This document shows positions 8,220 to 15,167 of a stretch of 64,000 nt of DNA, in pieces (within the stretch, counting starts at the first letter, position 1; every line of letters begins with the position of its first letter). Source of the stretch: Pseudomonas soli (GTDB lineage Bacteria > Pseudomonadota > Gammaproteobacteria > Pseudomonadales > Pseudomonadaceae). The notes below the pieces were generated by a model. That model was not told where the DNA came from and did no database searches. It was given only the letters and a program-made list of their open reading frames with translations. The stretch lies in NCBI RefSeq assembly GCF_900110655.1, contig NZ_FOEQ01000008.1, forward strand, positions 62,001-126,000. The letters run 5' to 3'. A program made the position numbers and the translations under genes.

Positions 8220-8771
8220 ATGCATGCGCGCTGGCTGACCCTACCCCTGCTGGCCCTGGCCGCCGCCACTTCGAGCTGGGCGGCGGACTGCCCGGCGCTG
8301 CTTCAGGGCAGCCTGCCCGAGCTGCGCGGCAAGGAGCAGATCGACCTGTGCCAGCGTTTTGCCGGCAAGCCGCTGGTGGTGATCAACACCGCCAGCTATT
8401 GCGGCTTCGCTCCGCAGTTCGAGGGGCTCGAGGCGACCTACAAGGATTACCGCGAGCAGGGCCTGGAAATGCTCGGCGTGCCGTCCAACGACTTCAAGCA
8501 GGAAGACGCCGACAGCGAGAAGACCGCCAAGGTCTGTTACGCCAACTATGGCGTGACCTTCACCATGACCAAGACCCAGGCTGTTCGTGGCAAGGATGCG
8601 ATCCCGATGTTTGTCGAGCTGGCCCGGCAGAGCAGTGCGCCGAAGTGGAATTTCTACAAGTATGTGGTGGATCGCAAGGGCAAGGTGATCGGTAACTTCT
8701 CCAGCCTGACCAAGCCGGATGATCCGGCGTTCAGGGCGGCGATCGACAAGGCGATTGCTTCGCAGCCTTGA
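8220..8771 (+). CDS. Glutathione-peroxidase family protein, exported
   Basis: A thiol peroxidase of 183 residues. An N-terminal signal peptide ends near SSWA|ADCPA, so it acts in the periplasm. NTASYCGF places the peroxidatic cysteine at about C61 (cysteine, not selenocysteine), GVPSNDFKQE aligns with the VPCNQFGxQE loop, and KWNFYKYVVDRKGKVIG holds the Trp and Asn of the usual Cys-Gln-Trp-Asn tetrad. The ATG at 8220 is 9 bp after CAGGAG, so it is preferred over an in-frame GTG at 8202. It probably reduces peroxides using a thioredoxin-like donor rather than glutathione. Confidence 0.88.
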   Translation: MHARWLTLPLLALAAATSSWAADCPALLQGSLPELRGKEQIDLCQRFAGKPLVVINTASYCGFAPQFEGLEATYKDYREQGLEMLGVPSNDFKQEDADSEKTAKVCYANYGVTFTMTKTQAVRGKDAIPMFVELARQSSAPKWNFYKYVVDRKGKVIGNFSSLTKPDDPAFRAAIDKAIASQP

Positions 8772-8809
8772 AGGCGCTCAGGAATAGACGCGGAGCGTCT
8801 GGCCTGGCG

Positions 8810-9070
8810 TTATTCAGGGTGTACAGTCAGTGATACCAGCCGGAGGACTACTGGTCGAACCATCAGGACACAGAAAAACGCCACCGGCATCGCTAGTTGA
8901 TAAGCCTTCAGCACATTGTGCAGGTAGTCGGCATCGATCCCGCCGTTGGCTGCGGTAATCACGAAGCACATCAGCAGTGCCATGATGGCCGACATGTAAA
9001 AAGCAAAAACATAGGGCGTTGTGCCTCGGTGCAGCTTGCGTCGGCGACGCGGCGTAGCGAGTCCAGTCAT
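8810..9070 (-). CDS. DUF2798 small membrane protein
   Basis: An 86-residue protein with a basic N terminus (TPRRRRKLHRG) and two membrane segments, YVFAFYMSAIMALLMCFVI and LAMPVAFFCVLMVRPVVLRL. The spacing and the PxxRR start match the DUF2798 family, whose function is unknown. GAGGAAG lies just before the ATG. It is transcribed divergently from the damaged lysR at 9187, the normal arrangement for a LysR target, so it may now be uncontrolled. Confidence 0.8.
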   Translation of the reverse strand: MTGLATPRRRRKLHRGTTPYVFAFYMSAIMALLMCFVITAANGGIDADYLHNVLKAYQLAMPVAFFCVLMVRPVVLRLVSLTVHPE

Positions 9071-9186
9071 GGTACTTCCTCGACGATGGGGTGGAGGCGC
9101 AGGTTAGCAACGGGGGTGCGAGGTGCTGTAGACCTTGATTGGTGAGTTCTTTATAAAGAGAAACTTACGAATCAGTCAGGCATCTC

Positions 9187-10105
9187 ATGGACCTACTCAA
9201 TGCCATCCGCAGCTTCATCAAGGTCGTCGAGGCTGGCAGCATCGCCGGTGGAGCCCGCAGCCTGGGGCTCACTCCAGCGGCCGTGAGCCAGAACCTGGCG
9301 CGGCTCGAAACTCACCTGCAGATACGGCTGTTGACCCGTACTACCCGCAACATGGCCCGGCAGCTTGTACTACGAACGTGTACGGCATATCGAGCGCGAG
9401 CTTGCCTTGGCCGAGTAGGCGGTCACCACGCCGGACAGCGAGCCCCAGGGACGATTGTGCATCGCCTCGACCTCAGCCTTCGGCCGGCATGTGCTGGCGC
9501 CGTTGATCCCGGCATTCAGCGCCCGCTACCCGCTGCTTTCGATAGAGTTGGTGATGGCTGATCGCAAGGTCAATCACGCCCTGGAAGATGTGGATGTCAG
9601 CCTGCGCATCACCCCGCAGTTGGAAGACCACCTGCTGGCCCGGCATATCGCCCGTATTCCATTTATCTGCTGCGCATCGCCTGGCTACCTGGTCAGCGCT
9701 GGCCGGCCCACCACCCCGGAAAACCTGCAAGACCACAGTTGCCTGGTGTTCCGCTACCCGGTGGATGGGCGCTTGCTGCCCTGGGGCTTCATGCGCGACG
9801 GGCTGCGTTTCGAGGCCCGATTCGGCAGGGTATTGATCAGTGACGACATCGATGCGCTGACCCAGATGGCCCTGAATGACGGCGGCATTACTCGCCTGGC
9901 GGAGTTCGTCGTGCGTCCGCACCTGGATGCCGGCCGGCTGGTGCCGTTGTTTGAAAACAATGGCGGTGGCCACGCTTATGCCCGGACTGAACCGATGGAT
10001 GTCTATCTGTGCCTGGCCGACCGCTTTGCGCTGACGACCAAGGTGCGTGTATTCATGGAATACCTGCAACAGTGCCTGGGTGAACAATGGCCCGTACAGG
10101 CATGA
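9187..10105 (+). pseudogene. Broken LysR-family regulator
   Basis: Residues 1-59 (MDLLNAIRSFIKVVEAGSIA onwards) form a typical LysR helix-turn-helix, then the frame shifts near 9355-9365. The expected TEAG segment before LYYERVRHIERELALAE is missing, so a short out-of-frame deletion is likely. In the second frame there is also a TAG at 9416-9418 where CAG would continue the protein. After it the effector domain is intact to the stop (CIASTSAFGRHVLAPLIPAF to WPVQA). Two independent lesions argue for a real pseudogene rather than a single sequencing error. Its last codons are repeated in decayed form at 11265-11296. Confidence 0.85.
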
Positions 10106-10138
10106 AAAAACCGCCACAAGGGCAGCTTTTCCTGCAGC
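10086..10138. repeat. Left copy of a ~53-bp direct repeat flanking the RHS cassette
   Basis: The segment starting AATGGCCCGTACAGGCATGA covers the last lysR codons (WPVQA-stop) and a run AAAAAACCGCCAC that should form a terminator. The hairpin's right arm is altered (GGGCAGC instead of GGGCGGT), so the stem is broken here. It matches 11278-11331 at all but about six positions, with one single-base indel. Confidence 0.75.
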
Positions 10139-10252
10139 GGTGTAATAGGTCCAACGTGGAGCGAAAGGTGGGCTGACCTGATATTTTTACCAGTTACCTC
10201 CGGCGTCTGAGTGATGCACGCTTGCTGAAGTCATACGTGCGCGGAGAGCATC

Positions 10253-11149
10253 ATGGCAATGCAAAATCTAGCAGTATGTGACCAGCAACAGTCAGTTCTG
10301 GCCTCGGCGGATGCTGCTCGAAGCTATCCGCCTTATGGTGCATTGCCAGTAGCCATTGGCCCACGGCTGGCGTATTGTGGTCAGGCGCGTGAAGCAGCGA
10401 CGGGCTTTTATCACTTGGGTAATGGGTATCGAAGTTATGATCCTTGCTTGATGCGTTTCTTGTCTCCCGATGCGTTGAGCCCGTTCGCAAAGGGAGGTAT
10501 CAATGCATATAACTATTGCGCTGGAGATCCGATCAACTATCAGGATCGAAATGGTCGGGCGCCTCTCCGTAATACTTTGCCGGCGATTGGCGCACCTGGT
10601 TGGAACCTTAGAGGTAATATGTTCCAATCCGCCCCTAGCCCTGGAAGTACTTCCCCAATACTGACCTCGACACAAACTTATGACATAAGTACGTCGCCCT
10701 CGCCGGCAGGTGCCCTAGGGGTGGACGAATATGCATTGGCGGTTGGTTCAGCGGCTGCTGCCATGGGGCATGCACTGGTGGGCTTTAAACAGCTTGGCAG
10801 TAATCGCAAAGCAGCGCTTGCTAATTTTTTTGCAGCAGGCGTCCATGTCGTGGGGGCGGGCGTCGCAGCGGTGGAGTCTCGAGCGGGTTTATGGAACGAT
10901 ATTCCCGATCAAGAAAATTTACACCTTAGTCAATTCGGCTTTGGGGTGCTTTCAGGTTTTGTAAAAGGTGCACAAGCTGTAAGTAGCGCTTATGCAGCTT
11001 ATCTGTCTGTGCCTGGTTCTAATACAAGGGCTAATGATGGGCAGTCAGAAATTGGTATTGAGCTGCAGGTGCTTAATCCAGGTGCAAGTTCTTCGTCAGC
11101 TGCAGCTGGAAATAGTATAGAGGGCGCGCAATTGCGTGGCAGCAATTGA
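10253..11149 (+). CDS. Orphan RHS-repeat-associated core-domain protein with variable C terminus
   Basis: A 298-residue protein. The RHS core signature is near the N terminus, in segments YHLGNGYRSYDPCLMRFLSP, DALSPFAKGGINAYNYC and AGDPINYQDRNGR at about residues 60-100. That block normally closes a YD-repeat shell just before a toxic tip domain. Here only the last part of the shell remains, followed by about 190 residues I do not recognise, with glycine/alanine-rich hydrophobic stretches (about 155-215) that could be membrane-active. GGAGAG precedes the ATG by about 7 bp. Base composition is clearly poorer in GC than the neighbours, and a direct repeat flanks the gene, so recent acquisition is likely. 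Short stand-alone RHS genes are common in P. putida relatives. I see no immunity gene and no secretion module beside it. Confidence 0.75.
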   Translation: MAMQNLAVCDQQQSVLASADAARSYPPYGALPVAIGPRLAYCGQAREAATGFYHLGNGYRSYDPCLMRFLSPDALSPFAKGGINAYNYCAGDPINYQDRNGRAPLRNTLPAIGAPGWNLRGNMFQSAPSPGSTSPILTSTQTYDISTSPSPAGALGVDEYALAVGSAAAAMGHALVGFKQLGSNRKAALANFFAAGVHVVGAGVAAVESRAGLWNDIPDQENLHLSQFGFGVLSGFVKGAQAVSSAYAAYLSVPGSNTRANDGQSEIGIELQVLNPGASSSSAAAGNSIEGAQLRGSN

Positions 11150-11277
11150 GCACCTTTTGGAGACAGTCATAATCGAAGGATTCGTCCGAAGTCCAGGGCC
11201 CGGGTGACGACTTTACTGCGTCACCGCACGCTCGTTGCGGTGCGAGGTGAAGTTCATGCAAATGGATTTGGGCAAAT

Positions 11278-11331
11278 AATGGCCCGTGCAGGCATGAAAA
11301 AACCGCCACGAGGGCGGTTTCTTCATGCAGC
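11278..11331. repeat. Right copy of the direct repeat flanking the RHS cassette
   Basis: It matches 10086-10138. Just upstream, bases 11265-11296 read, in the lysR phase, VKFMQMDLGK-stop-WPVQA-stop, a decayed version of the lysR end VFMEYLQQCLGEQWPVQA. This copy retains the intact hairpin that terminates the porin gene on the minus strand. Confidence 0.72.
11297..11320 (-). terminator. Rho-independent terminator of the FadL-type gene
   Basis: On the minus strand AACCGCC and GGCGGTT form a short GC stem with a five-base loop, followed by a run of T. It lies 21-44 bp after the porin stop codon. Confidence 0.75.
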
Positions 11332-11340
11332 GGGTGACAC

Positions 11341-12618
11341 TCAGAAGCGGTAGGTCAGCGAAGCACCAATGCCGTGGGCACTGTTTTCGTACTTGGCCTG
11401 GTAGCTGCCTTTGAGGCCGGCTTCGGTCGGGCTGTGCGGCTGGTTGTTGACCTTGGTGTCCTCTTCCCACAGGTAGGAGTAGGCCACGTCGATGGTCATG
11501 TCGTCGGACGGGCTCCAACCGGCACCGATGCTGAAGATCTTGCGATCGCCCGTGGGGATGCGCGGCGAACGGTTGGTGTTGTTGGTCGGCGACTGGTCAA
11601 CCGAGAAACCGGTCCGCAGGACCCATTCCTTGTTCACCTTGTACGAGGCACCAATGGCGTGAGCCCAGGTGTCGTGCCAGTTCTGCTCTTCGTTGATGGT
11701 CGCGAACTGCCCGGCAGGGCCTGCCGGCACTTCGTTGTTGACCGTGATGTTCTCCAGGCGGCTCCAACGGGTCCAGGTGCTGCCTGCGTACAAGGTCCAC
11801 TGGTCGTCAAGCTCGTGGGTGACCGAGAAGTCCACCGACTCGGGGGTCTTGATCTTCAGGGTGGCATCGAACTTGTTGCCGTCCAGTCCCAGCAGCGGGT
11901 AGCTGACCTTGGTCTTGCCTTCGAGCTTGTAGTCGACCATCGAGTGGTAGGTCAGGCCGACGCGGGTGCGGTCGGTGGCCTGGACCAGGATACCGATGTT
12001 GTAGCCAACCGCGGTGTCGTCACCCTTGATCTTCACTTCGCCGTCGGCCGGACGCAGCGGCGAGATACTGGCCAGGTTCGAGCCCAGTTCACCCTCGATG
12101 CGGTTGATGGTCGGGCCGAAACCGATCGAGACCTTGTCGTTGAACGCATAGCTCACGGTCGGCTGGAAGGTCACGACCTGAACATGGCTTTTCTTGCCCC
12201 AGTAGCGCGCAGCATCGTCGCTGCCGTAGTCGGTGACCAGGCCGAATGGCACGTAGACGCCGAAACCGACGCTCCAGTGATCATCGATGGACTTGACGTA
12301 GTAACCCATCGGCACGCCGACCAGAGGCACCATGTCGCCGTCCATTTCCCCCCCTTTGTTGCTGCCGCGTCCGGAAATATCGGATTTGGCGATGACCGCG
12401 GCACCACCGACGGTCATTTGATCGCGCTTCAGGCGGGACATGCCCGCCGGGTTGCCATACACGGTGCTGGCATCTTCGGCAGAAGAAGAACGACCCGCAA
12501 AACCTGTCCCCATGCCGCTGATGCTCTGTTCGTTCAGGGCAAAGCCGCTGGCGAGCAATTGGCTGGAAGCGAGGGCAACGGCAACGCCGAGAGAGGTTTT
12601 GAGCATAACTTTTTTCAT
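11341..12618 (-). CDS. FadL/OMPP1/TodX-family outer-membrane porin
   Basis: A 425-residue outer-membrane beta-barrel for uptake of hydrophobic compounds such as long-chain fatty acids. Signal peptide MKKVMLKTSLGVAVALASSQ ends near LLASG. The mature start GFALNEQSISGMGTGFAGRS and YGNPAGMSRL are FadL signatures for the N-terminal hatch. The protein ends ASLTYRF with a terminal phenylalanine, as expected for an outer-membrane barrel. The ATG at 12618 has AAGGAG 8 bp upstream; a longer open frame exists but has no ribosome site. Substrate is inferred from family only. Confidence 0.92.
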   Translation of the reverse strand: MKKVMLKTSLGVAVALASSQLLASGFALNEQSISGMGTGFAGRSSSAEDASTVYGNPAGMSRLKRDQMTVGGAAVIAKSDISGRGSNKGGEMDGDMVPLVGVPMGYYVKSIDDHWSVGFGVYVPFGLVTDYGSDDAARYWGKKSHVQVVTFQPTVSYAFNDKVSIGFGPTINRIEGELGSNLASISPLRPADGEVKIKGDDTAVGYNIGILVQATDRTRVGLTYHSMVDYKLEGKTKVSYPLLGLDGNKFDATLKIKTPESVDFSVTHELDDQWTLYAGSTWTRWSRLENITVNNEVPAGPAGQFATINEEQNWHDTWAHAIGASYKVNKEWVLRTGFSVDQSPTNNTNRSPRIPTGDRKIFSIGAGWSPSDDMTIDVAYSYLWEEDTKVNNQPHSPTEAGLKGSYQAKYENSAHGIGASLTYRF

Positions 12619-12762
12619 TATTAGAAACTCCTTGGGATCTCCGGGGCGAAACGCTACCAACAAATGCCGCGCTGCGCTATAGGCTAGAACGCAGGAAATA
12701 GAGCGGTTTTGTAGGACAATCCGACCAAAATTCCGTTTATTCCGGTTGTAGGACGTGGCTGT

Positions 12763-13245
12763 TCAGGAGGCGTGGGTAAGCATCGGCTCGATGCACTGGT
12801 GCCAGGCGTGGGTGAAATCCCGCAGGCGCCCCTGGGGGTGGAAGGTCTGCCGCCAGATCCGCGCCAGGCCCAGTAAATCGTCGGCGGCTGGAAGCGGCGT
12901 GGCCTGCTCTTCTATGAGCATCCAGGCGATGGCGGTGGCGTAGCGCAGGTTGACGGTGAGTTCGAGGTGGGGGCCACCGAGAAAGGCGTGCTGACTGGCC
13001 AGACCGCGGACCAGGCTGGCCAGTTCGGGGTCGCGGGCCAGGTATTCGTCCCACAAACAACTGTGACGATTCTCACCGATCCGGTAAAGCCCATGGCCGC
13101 GTCGGTCATGCAGGGCAGCGCCCAGCCCCGACTGGCTTGCGGCAACGCCCAGTAACAACGCTTCTGCGCTGTCGCAGTGGCGGCCCAGGTAGATCAGGGT
13201 CGGTCGGATCACGTATCGACTCAACTCGTTCGCAGCGATGCCCAT
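12763..13245 (-). CDS. Conserved hypothetical, resembles a phage-encoded lysozyme-like/structural family
   Basis: A 160-residue soluble protein. RPTLIYLGRHCDSAEALLLG, AASQSGLGAALH and GLYRIG recall a family that I know mainly from phage genomes, in which the middle reads ESGxxxRQxGGGPALGLYQ and the end reads LPAADDLPGLARYWK; here PLPAADDLLGLARIWRQTFHP is the same pattern. The catalytic-looking glutamate of the phage form appears as SQSG, so activity is doubtful. No phage genes lie nearby. This resemblance is from memory and should be treated as a hypothesis. Confidence 0.6.
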   Translation of the reverse strand: MGIAANELSRYVIRPTLIYLGRHCDSAEALLLGVAASQSGLGAALHDRRGHGLYRIGENRHSCLWDEYLARDPELASLVRGLASQHAFLGGPHLELTVNLRYATAIAWMLIEEQATPLPAADDLLGLARIWRQTFHPQGRLRDFTHAWHQCIEPMLTHAS

Positions 13246-13489
13246 GATGGCCTCTTACGAAAAGGGCCGACGGGCGCTGGAGCTTGGCAGCTGGTGAGTG
13301 GTCAGGCCCGCCGGAAGCGGCAGGTGCCGCTCGAGTTGAAGTGTAGTGTGATAACTGTGGTGTAAAGGGCTGTTTTTAAATCGATTGCGGCCAGAAGGCG
13401 TGGAGCATATGCCCGCTGGCGATTAAGCCAATTACCTTCAGGCTGGCGCGTGCAGGGTGTATTCATGGGGTGAATCACCTGCCATTCAT

Positions 13490-13714
13490 TCATGCGGTCA
13501 ACGATTGGCGCGCACGCTCGATCACGGCCTGCAGCGGCTCGGCCCGGTTGTATTGGTCCGGATAGAGACGCTCGCTGTGGCAAGCCACACCGTATTCGTC
13601 GACCAGGGTGAAGCTGAAGCTGCCCTTGCGTGGGGCAACGATAAGGCACTTGAGTGGAGCGAAGGCCTGGGAAAGGGTGCCAAAGGCAGCCTGGATTTGT
13701 TGATGGTTACTCAT
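13490..13714 (-). CDS. DUF3509 family protein
   Basis: A 74-residue soluble protein typical of Pseudomonas. FAPLKCLIVAPRKGSFSFTLVDEYGVACHSERLYP followed by PLQAVIERARQSL matches the DUF3509 pattern (shown here only as spaced fragments: APRKGSFSF, HSERLYP, VIERAR). ATG 13714 has AGGA about 11 bp upstream; an in-frame start 15 codons earlier lacks a ribosome site. Function unknown. It lies alone between two regions without genes. Confidence 0.75.
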   Translation of the reverse strand: MSNHQQIQAAFGTLSQAFAPLKCLIVAPRKGSFSFTLVDEYGVACHSERLYPDQYNRAEPLQAVIERARQSLTA

Positions 13715-14075
13715 ATTGTTGGATGTTCCTGCATAAGACACGGTATGTGATCCGTGCACAATAGAAACGTTCCAGTGACGTCTTTATTAAGGAGACGCAG
13801 AACCTGACTGGAACAGGGCAGCCAGAGGGGCGCATGCAATAAGTGGCGCTGGGCTGACTGGTAGGTACGACAGAAGGCAGGCAGCACACCGACACCAGGG
13901 TTCTGGGCGCCGGGGAAGATCCTGATCAATCTGAAAACGTGATTCGTGCTGGGCAGGGTCTGCCGAGTGAATCATCGAATGGGCCGGTCCCGATGGGGCA
14001 GCGCCTGCTCGTCTTGAGCGCCGGGCTGTAGGGACTAAGTGGCCAGAATGACTTCAGCTGGGTACTAACAGGGCG

Positions 14076-14116
14076 CAACCCTACGCGAACATACAAGGGT
14101 TGGCAAGCTTTTTTTT
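14076..14116 (+). terminator. Orphan Rho-independent-type terminator, possible end of a small RNA
   Basis: CAACCCT (14076-14082) pairs with AGGGTTG (14096-14102); GCAAGC follows, then eight T at 14109-14116. No plus-strand gene ends here, so if it is real it should end an unannotated transcript starting between about 13760 and 14050. The six-base gap between stem and T-run weakens it. Confidence 0.4.
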
Positions 14117-14409
14117 ATTGCGGGGAGCCGAACATTATGTCGCCTATTGCACCTGCTGTGAAGAGGGGTAAATGCCCCGGCAATCGCCTGGATGTGCCGT
14201 TTTCGGGCGCAGTCGTGCCGTTTGATGGTGCACTTGTACACACTCGCCCGGAGACTTGTAACGCACTTGCAACATCCTGTGGAAGGCTCGCCAATGACTT
14301 GACTGCGGGCTTAAGTCAATGAAAAAAAACACTAATTTTTGCTGGTGAAAAAATCGACAGTTTGACTGAAAGCCCCATTTCACAGGGGTTTGCGGGCTGC
14401 CTTCAGGGG

Positions 14410-14444
14410 TTGTCCACCGACTTATCCACAGGTTCTGTGGATTG
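14410..14444. other. Cluster of DnaA-box-like 9-mers
   Basis: TTATCCACA at 14422-14430 is a perfect consensus DnaA box. TTGTCCACC at 14410-14418 (two mismatches) and the reverse strand of TGTGGATTG at 14436-14444 (CAATCCACA, two mismatches) flank it within 35 bp. A/T-rich runs lie on both sides. No dnaA, dnaN or gidA gene is nearby, so this is not the usual oriC context. Confidence 0.45.
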
Positions 14445-14651
14445 TCCCGGGCGCTTGCTCTAGGACGGGCGTGCCAGCTGTTTCATCGATTGTCCGACAA
14501 TTGGTGGCGCGGTCTGGCATGGGCATTTTCACCGTGAAAACGTCAAGAAAAAATCATCGAAAAAAATGTCGATCAGCCGAAAGTCGCCCAGGCCAGTTTG
14601 CAAAAAATCGAGTAGAGTGGCGCGCCTCTCGAGTCACCCTTGCTGTTGGTC

Positions 14652-15071
14652 ATGAAGCTTCGCGGTAAACACTTCGCCAGTCCTGATGCCTCTCCAGCGC
14701 TGCCGTCCCCCAAGCGCTTTTCCCTGAAAGTGGCCCTGTGGCTGCTCGACAGCCCGCGCCTGGGCGACAAGCCCAGCGTCAAGCACCTGGCCGGGCGCAT
14801 GCTCAAGCAACCGGCGCGCCAGGGCGTGGTGGTGGCGCAAAGCCGCCTGGGGCAGATGCTTTGCCGGGATTGCGGCAATGCCCGCGACCGGCGTATCGGT
14901 CATGAGCTGTTGCGTCAGGCGGCCCGTGCCGGTGACCGTCGGGCACAGCTGGAGTTTGGCCGGTTGTGCCAGGCCCAGGAGCCTGAACAGGCCCGTTACT
15001 GGTTGGAGCTGGCGGCGGGGCAGGGTTCGCAGGAGGCGCGGCGGCTGTTGCGTCAGTGGTTCCCCGCCTGA
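14652..15071 (+). CDS. Sel1-like repeat (SLR/TPR) protein
   Basis: A 139-residue protein with alpha-hairpin repeats. ARQGVVVAQSRLGQMLCRD, ARAGDRRAQLEFGRLCQA and AAGQGSQEARRLLRQW show the A.xG...A..LG spacing of Sel1 repeats, giving about three units. It has a basic N terminus and no clear signal peptide. ATG 14652 is taken rather than the in-frame TTG at 14640. Such proteins are adaptors for protein-protein contacts; no partner can be named. It precedes rmuC on the same strand by 96 bp. Confidence 0.75.
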   Translation: MKLRGKHFASPDASPALPSPKRFSLKVALWLLDSPRLGDKPSVKHLAGRMLKQPARQGVVVAQSRLGQMLCRDCGNARDRRIGHELLRQAARAGDRRAQLEFGRLCQAQEPEQARYWLELAAGQGSQEARRLLRQWFPA

Positions 15072-15167
15072 ACAGGCGCGGGCTTGCCCGCGACAGGGCT
15101 GCACAGGCAACCGCGCCAGCAGCCTGATAAGCTGCGCAGCATCAATCAGTGTTCGATCGGGGTAGGC

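Larger units (their letters stand above)
13715..14651. other. 0.9-kb region without a convincing gene
   Basis: No frame here has a credible start, ribosome site and family match. It contains a terminator-like hairpin with a run of eight T at 14076-14116, A/T-rich tracts at about 14320-14365 and 14540-14575, and DnaA-box-like sequences at 14410-14444. The leader and promoter of the Sel1-like gene at 14652 must lie at its right end. Confidence 0.6.

Noticed and set aside
8786..8800. AGACGC-GGA-GCGTCT hairpin after the peroxidase gene as a terminator
   Set aside because: The stem is only six base pairs, with no T-run.
10106..10252. An attachment site or transposon end left of the RHS gene
   Set aside because: No integrase, transposase or inverted terminal repeats; the only boundary signal is the imperfect direct repeat, reported separately.
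11374..12624. A 416-codon plus-strand frame opposite the FadL-type gene
   Set aside because: Antisense shadow. The porin has a signal peptide, ribosome site and terminal phenylalanine.
14320..14650. A chromosomal replication origin
   Set aside because: Only one perfect DnaA box and no dnaA/dnaN/rpmH/gidA context; reported only as a box cluster.
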